Shown here: positions 57,601 through 64,000 of the stretch, piece by piece
How the letters are laid out: each line of letters begins with the position of its first letter
Position numbering within the stretch: position 1 is the first letter of the stretch
NCBI RefSeq assembly: GCF_019393635.1
Contig: NC_057862.1
Span: 409,738,169-409,802,168 of the forward strand
DNA: 64,000 bases
Reading direction: 5' to 3'
Origin: Dromiciops gliroides
Taxonomy: Eukaryota > Chordata > Mammalia > Microbiotheria > Microbiotheriidae
Translations under genes and position numbers: made by a program
The notes under the pieces: model-generated
What the model was told of the DNA's origin: nothing
Database searches by the model: none
Seen by the model: only the letters and a program-made list of their open reading frames with translations

Positions 57601-59553
57601 CAATTGGGCAGTTGAGAACAGTACTGAAAACCCAGTTCTCTAAGTGAATTATCTAGCAAACTAGCAAACAAATTGAAGCAAAACACATGTAGAAATGGGG
57701 GAAAAAACATAGTCAAACCTAAAAGAAAAAAACTGGGGGTGGCACTGGGGGGCGGGTCTCAAGAGAAAAAGGGAATATTACCTAGAGAATTATTTAAAGA
57801 TGCTTAGAGCTACCTGACTCAGACAGAGGCTGGCATGGCAAAGGCAGACCTGGCAGCAAAGCACAGGCAGGTCATCTCTTGGGTTAGATGGTCTTCTCTA
57901 TTTCATCTAGATTTGGAGGGGATGCAGCTACCCAAAGTATACAACTCAAGTGATGAAGCTCTGACTTGTCATTCCTTAAGTCAGCTGTCTGGGAACTATG
58001 TATAGTTGAAAAGACCTGGGGGGCGGGGGGGGGGGGGGGGAAGAACACTGGCACCCAAATTCCAAGGCAACGAATCCACAAGCTATCTCTAATTCAGTCC
58101 CTTGGAAAAAGAAGAGAATAGAGCAAGGAAGACAGACCTAAAGTCAGGAGAACTAAATTATTGTAATCCTAATTTTGTCAATGAGGATTGCCATGTGATG
58201 TTTTATAGACTCATAAACCTTAAGAGGCAAAGAGAGCCTTAAAGATTAGCTCGTCCTGAATCTACCTCATAAATCCCCAGTGCAACATAGGCCAACCACA
58301 GCCTCTGAGTACACAGTACATCTCCCTCACTATGACAAAGAAAGCCCATAAAGTAGGATGATATTCTGGTCCCTAAACTACTGGTGTTATGTAATATTCT
58401 ATGATACTGATGGTTAGAACACCAAGGCTGGTGCACTGAATGTAGACAGGATCATCTTGTAGCTCTGGAGAGAACTGCTAGCTTAGCCTTGTAAGCTCTA
58501 AACTAGGAATAAAAAAACAATCAACACTTACTAATTTCGTTTAAAACATGTATTACCTTTTACAAACCTTAAAGTACTATATAAACACTACTATTACTAT
58601 TACTATTTGGCTCTAGATATTCTGCCTCTGAATAGGGGAGAGGATAAGAAGCAAAGGAATACAAAGAAATGGACTGGTAAATTGCCAACACTCCCAACTA
58701 CAAGGTTGCTTTGACCTCTCAGTTTGGATTAGCAACTACAATGAAACAATATTTGGAGAAGTTGCCAATATAGCTTCATTATCCAATTCCTACAGCCAAA
58801 ACAGAACCAGGGCCTGTAATAACAAGCATTCCAAACCTATTTTTCATCCCAACCTTAAACCCATGCAAATCTCTTTACTCTCATTTAGACAAAAAGCTAT
58901 TCTTTTGGACTTCTTCCGAAGACAACACAAGTGACTTCATCTTGGCTTCTTTTCAAAAAGCAAAGGGAAAGTGGAAATTGGGTTGAGAAAAAAACAATAA
59001 TCTCAAATTTGCAAAGAGTAACATGACTCAGGCTGGGGACTGAGGATATCTATCTAGCTTCAGTTTCCTGGAGAAGATATTCTGGAGATGTGATTAAATG
59101 AACTCGTCCTCAATGTCAGGATTACTTTTTGGTGTTCATAAGACTTGAGGAAAAGGGGTAATGACTGTTTTATGTGACTTGTAACACATAGAGTTTTAAA
59201 AAATTATTTCAAAAATGTTTACATTTTTATACTTAATATGAATCCATTCTTTTTTCTCTCTTCTAAAATCATAGCTCACACGCTCTCTATCATTGACCTT
59301 CCAGTTCCATTACTTCACTATGTTAATGTAGAAGTGTAGTCTATGGCCATGGAACATACTATATGGATTAAATAGGTCATGATCCTGAACTCCTTAATAG
59401 ACCCTACACTTAAGAAGCTTATGATCTAAACAGAAAGTTGTCCCAAACTGTGTCTTAATATCTGCTGAACTCTTAATCAGAATTGTGGTTTGACCACTTC
59501 AAAGAGATAATTTTAGAAACCATGCCAGAAGGGATGATTTGATCAAAATCCAG
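57601..59553. other. Unassigned sequence with a G-homopolymer
   Basis: A G-run (one C inside) at about 58,018-58,040; no gene or repeat recognised in about 1.95 kb. Confidence 0.45.
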
Positions 59554-59568
59554 CAAGGCATAACTTTT
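59554..59568. repeat. Target-site duplication, left copy (NDUFAB1 retrocopy)
   Basis: CAAGGCATAACTTTT, identical to 60595-60609 on the other side of the retrocopy; the signature of LINE-1-driven insertion. Confidence 0.9.
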
Positions 59569-60609
<1,041 letters not shown>

Positions 60610-60626
60610 AAAAAGGATCCTTACAA

Positions 60627-60779
60627 GGGGCAGCTAGGTGGTGCAGTGGATAGAGCACTGGCCCTGGATTCAGGAAGACCTGAGTTCAAATTCAGCCTCA
60701 GACACTTAACACGTACTAGCTGTGTGACCCTGGGCAAGTCATTTAACCCCAATTGCCTCACCAAAAAAAAGAAAAAAAA
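60627..60779 (+). mobile_element. Young CORE-SINE
   Basis: TSD atccttac on both sides, 18 bp right of the retrocopy TSD. Confidence 0.88.
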
Positions 60780-60788
60780 TATCCTTAC

Positions 60789-61260
60789 TTATGAACAGGA
60801 ACATGGCTCCAGGGGACCCTTTGCCCTAAGAGTCCAGTCCTGTTTGAGTGAATCCTGAGAAGTTACTCTGTTCTAGACACTCACCTTCAAAGAGATGGTT
60901 TTAGCTGCAGTTCTTGGGATTGGGATTACTTGTACATTCAACTTCTTTTGCAAACTTCCCTATGGAAGCAAGAAACAAAGAGGTCAGAATAAGAAAAATG
61001 GAGAGCAAGAAGTATTCCTCCAAAGGTTCCATATTTGTAGCCAATGGTTCATCAGACCTTTCCAGGGCCGACCACCAAAACTGAACGTTATTGGAAGTTT
61101 TTTATTGCCGATTAAGTCCCAGTCTTCCAGTTTCTCTCCCATCCTGCCCAAAAACATACTTTCCTGTCTCTTCTTTCACTTCCTTCAACTCACTCAGAGT
61201 CCATCCACCACAGCTGACAAGCCCCTGGCTGGGAAGAAGCTCCAGAGTTTTGGTTTGTGT
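60789..61260. other. Unassigned sequence
   Basis: Nothing recognised; one open frame here extends into the next SINE and is not credible as a gene. Confidence 0.45.
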
Positions 61261-61270
61261 GAGATTACAA

Positions 61271-61416
61271 TGGGGCAGCTAGGTGGCGCAGTGCATAGAG
61301 CACGGGCCCTGGAGTCAGGAGGACCTGAATTCAAATTTGACCTCAGACACTTGACACTAACTGTGTGACCCTGGGAAAGTCACAACCCCAATTGCCTCAC
61401 CAAAAAAAAAAAAAAA
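61271..61416 (+). mobile_element. Young CORE-SINE
   Basis: TSD gagattacaa at 61261-61270 and 61417-61426. Confidence 0.92.
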
Positions 61417-61459
61417 GAGATTACAACAGGTAAGGCAATATATACAATGCACTAAGATT

Positions 61460-61675
61460 TTGTGGTTGTTCAGTTATTTCAGTCATGTCTGAGTCGTTGT
61501 GACCCGAGTAGTATGCCATTTCCTTCTCCAGCTCATTTTTACAGATAAGGAAACTGAGGCAAACAGGGTTAAGTGACTTTCCCAGGGTCACATGACTAGT
61601 AAGTGTCTGAGGCCAGATTTGCTCCTGGGTTTTCCTTACTTCAGGCCTAGCACTCTATCCACAGCCACCAACAGC
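61460..61675 (-). mobile_element. MAR1-like CORE-SINE, reverse strand
   Basis: gtggttgttcagttatttca, 'ccatttccttctccagctca', gtgactttcccagggtcaca. Confidence 0.75.
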
Positions 61676-61805
61676 TATTCCTGGGGTTAAGGCAATTTCC
61701 AAGAACATACCCCAGGTATATTGAATTAACATTAACATTCACCACCCTAGTTTCAGTTTCCTCCTCAATGAGTCCCTTGCTCTCCTCAATCAGGTTTTTC
61801 TCTTC

Positions 61806-61954
61806 TCTCTTTTTTTTTGCAGGGCAATGAAGGTTAAGTGACTTGCCTAGGGTCACACAGCTAGTAAGTGTCTAGTGTCTGAGGTCACATTTGAATTCAG
61901 GTCTTCCTGAATCCAGGGCCAGTGCTTTATCCACTGTGCCACCTAGCTGCTCCC
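61806..61954 (-). mobile_element. CORE-SINE
   Basis: TSD aggtttttctcttc / aggcttttctcttc. Confidence 0.9.
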
Positions 61955-62070
61955 AGGCTTTTCTCTTCAAGGCTGGAGTATCAGGAACTAGATATCTAAT
62001 TTGGGAGATACTCTGTAACCATCTATCCTCCACAGAAAGGTAACATATATTTTGTACTTGAGAGGAGCTC

Positions 62071-62231
62071 GGGGGCAGCTAGATAGAGCAGTGGCCTTGG
62101 AGTCAGGAGTACCTGAGTTCAAGTCCAGCTCAGACACTTAATACTTACTAGCTGTGTGACCCTGGGCAAGTCACTTAACCCCAACTGCCTCACTAAAAAC
62201 AAAACAAAACAAAACAAAACAAAACAAAAAA
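62071..62231 (+). mobile_element. Young CORE-SINE with (AAAAC)n tail
   Basis: TSD gagaggagctc at 62060-62070 and 62232-62242; head internally shortened. Confidence 0.9.
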
Positions 62232-62254
62232 GAGAGGAGCTCTCATTCTAGCTC

Positions 62255-62430
62255 TGGACAATGAAGTATCAGGATCTACCTTCAAGTTCAGGGTCAGAAC
62301 TGACACAGGAGATACTTAGTGTTAGCTGGGTCACCACTAGCAAGTCATTTCATCTACCTAGACCCCCTTTCCCTGTCCATGAAATGAAGACAGTAGACTT
62401 AATGATCTCTGAGATCAATGTTTTATTACA
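62255..62430 (+). mobile_element. MIR fragment
   Basis: 'agctgggtcaccactagcaa' and 'gtcatttcatctacctagac'. Confidence 0.5.
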
Positions 62431-62519
62431 TACCTCATCCCACCTCCCTTCATTAGCTGCTAGGGCTTAAAGCCTCAGACCATACCTTTCCTCTCATTCC
62501 TACCAGTTTTGAACAATCT

Positions 62520-62520
<1 letters not shown>

Positions 62521-62566
<46 letters not shown>
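62521..62566. repeat. (TG)n microsatellite
   Basis: Over 20 uninterrupted TG units. Confidence 0.97.
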
Positions 62567-62567
<1 letters not shown>

Positions 62568-62599
62568 TGAGAGGGAGGGGAGGGGCAGAGGACTGAGGC

Positions 62600-62725
62600 C
62601 TTGTCCTTCCTTCATTAGACTGTGGACTTCTTGAAGGTAGAGACTATCTTCTGCCTTTCATTGCATCCCCAGTGATTAGCACAATGCCTGGCACAAAATG
62701 TATTCCTAATAGTTATAGAATGACT
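62600..62725 (+). mobile_element. L2 3'-end fragment
   Basis: 'tagactgtggacttcttgaa' and 'gcacaatgcctggcacaaaa'. Confidence 0.65.
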
Positions 62726-63009
62726 GATAGAGAATAGAGAAATCTTTAGTTAGAGAAACTGGTTCCTGAGTTTCTGACTTATCTAACCATGCTTTTCCCC
62801 CTTCTCCCCTTCCCTAAGCAGCTAAGCCAAAGCAAAGATGCTGGATCAAAAGAATGACCCTTCCATGAAAACCAAGAGATTTATCAAAAGGTTGGAAGTT
62901 GTGATTCTAAGGGAAGGAGAAGGAAGGTAGGAAAGAAGAAAAGAGAGTCAGTTTTCAGGCCTAATGTATCTAATCACTGTTCCTTTCATCTCTCCCACCA
63001 AAGCAGCTT

Positions 63010-63285
63010 GTTGGCCACATCGGATAGAATGGTGAGACTGGAGTCAAGAAGACCTGAGTTCAAATGCAACATCAGATACTTCCTAACTACCTGTGTGACC
63101 CTGGGCAAAAGTCATTTAATAGCTATTTGCCTCAGTTTCTTCAACTGTAAAAAGGGGATGATAACAATAGTGCCTACCTCCCAGGTTTGTTGTGAGAATT
63201 AAATGGGACATATAACTTCTTTTTGTAACCCCCAGCGAAGAGCACAGGGCAGAGCACAGTAATAGATGCTTACAAACAGGTCAGG
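63010..63285 (+). mobile_element. MIR
   Basis: Near-complete MIR layout: ggagtcaagaagacctgagt, 'ctacctgtgtgaccctgggc', 'ttgcctcagtttcttcaact', 'gttgtgagaattaaatggga'. Confidence 0.75.
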
Positions 63286-63404
63286 GGGAGTATGACTGAC
63301 TGTTATATCCACTTTGAGAGGAGACAACTACCCATTTCTCACACCTAAACTCTATGATCTTGTGAAGTATAACTAGGTCTGCCTAAAGCTTCTTGAATAA
63401 TCTT

Positions 63405-63540
63405 CTCTCAGTTTGTATAATGGAAGGAGTACTGGACTTGGAGTGAGGTGGCCTAGTTCCCATCTTCCTGACTTTGTCACTAAGGTTGTTACTTCCTCTC
63501 TCAGAGCCTCAGTTTACACTTTTGTACAACCTCCCACAAC
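63405..63540 (+). mobile_element. MIR fragment
   Basis: 'agtactggacttggagtgag' and 'tctcagagcctcagtttaca'. Confidence 0.6.
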
Positions 63541-63814
63541 AGACAATGGTAGGTAGGATTCCCCTCTTCCCAGGACACCATCCTAGGTTCAGGGTATTCT
63601 GTGTCTATGTGCTCTTAAAACGATATTTAATGAGCCCCCAATGATGTGTCTACCTCCAATAGCCAGAGGACACAGATCAAAGCAAATGCATTTATTGGAA
63701 TATTTAATAGCAAAATACCTTTCCCATAAACCTAAGACACATTCTCTCACAAGCACACACGATCAGTAGAAAGAGTAGATACACAAAGAGGTTATAAGTA
63801 GATTTAGTAAATTA

Positions 63815-63949
63815 TATCACATTGTTTACCATCTCATGGAGGGGGGAGGAGAGAAAGGAGGAGAGAGAGAATTTGGAACTCAAAAAACATTTTTTAATGT
63901 TAAAAACTATTTTAACATGTAATTGGGGAAAAATTATATATATATAATT
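63815..63949 (+). mobile_element. LINE-1 3'-end fragment
   Basis: 'gtttaccatctcatggaggg' and 'gagagaatttggaactcaaa' followed by an A-rich tail. Confidence 0.75.
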
Positions 63950-64000
63950 TTTTGGTGGGGCAATGAGGGTTAAGTGACTTGCCCAGGGTCACACAGCTAG
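63950..64000 (-). mobile_element. CORE-SINE cut by the window end
   Basis: ggtggggcaatgagggttaa to cacacagctag; continues beyond the window. Confidence 0.9.

Noticed and set aside
62521-62566. CRISPR-like or tandem array
   Set aside because: Simple (TG)n; no spaced direct repeats anywhere, and the genome is eukaryotic.

Overview
The window is marsupial nuclear DNA. More than 40 copies of one young tRNA-derived SINE with a MIR-like middle (the marsupial CORE-SINE group, WSINE1/SINE1_MD-like) are scattered on both strands, many with intact target-site duplications (TSDs). They lie among marsupial-type LINE-1 3' ends, older L2, MIR, MAR1-like and CR1/L3-like repeats, and endogenous-retrovirus LTRs. 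The species cannot be fixed from the sequence.

Layout. Positions 1-36,000 are gene-free and made of nested repeats: L1 and L2 pieces (1-8,500); a decayed endogenous retrovirus with LTR-like ends at about 8,545 and 20,782, itself invaded by L1, SINEs and a very young 2.1-kb LTR element (10,375-12,503, LTRs identical by eye); an L1/CR1/L2 block (20,783-26,345); an ORF1-only LINE-1 of HAL1 type (26,356-29,340); and L2 copies broken by a solo LTR and SINEs (30,615-32,960). A CpG island at about 36,230-37,150 carries the promoter of the only clear functional gene, DNAJA2. Its nine coding exons run from 36,489 to 51,237 on the + strand and join to a 411-residue type I (DnaJ-like) Hsp40 co-chaperone. 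The 3' UTR probably runs to about 52,890.

Downstream (52,900-64,000) are an unexplained minus-strand reading frame, more repeats, and an intronless retrocopy of NDUFAB1 (mitochondrial acyl carrier protein) on the minus strand at 59,569-60,594 with a 15-bp TSD and an A-tail. Its presequence is frame-shifted, but the mature acyl-carrier part is open.

No operon-like or multi-gene system is present; DNAJA2 acts alone here. From memory, human DNAJA2 lies between GPT2 and NETO2; neither is visible in this window. The most informative content is the order of insertions: L2 (old), then ERV LTRs, then L1 copies, then SINEs and the young LTR element.
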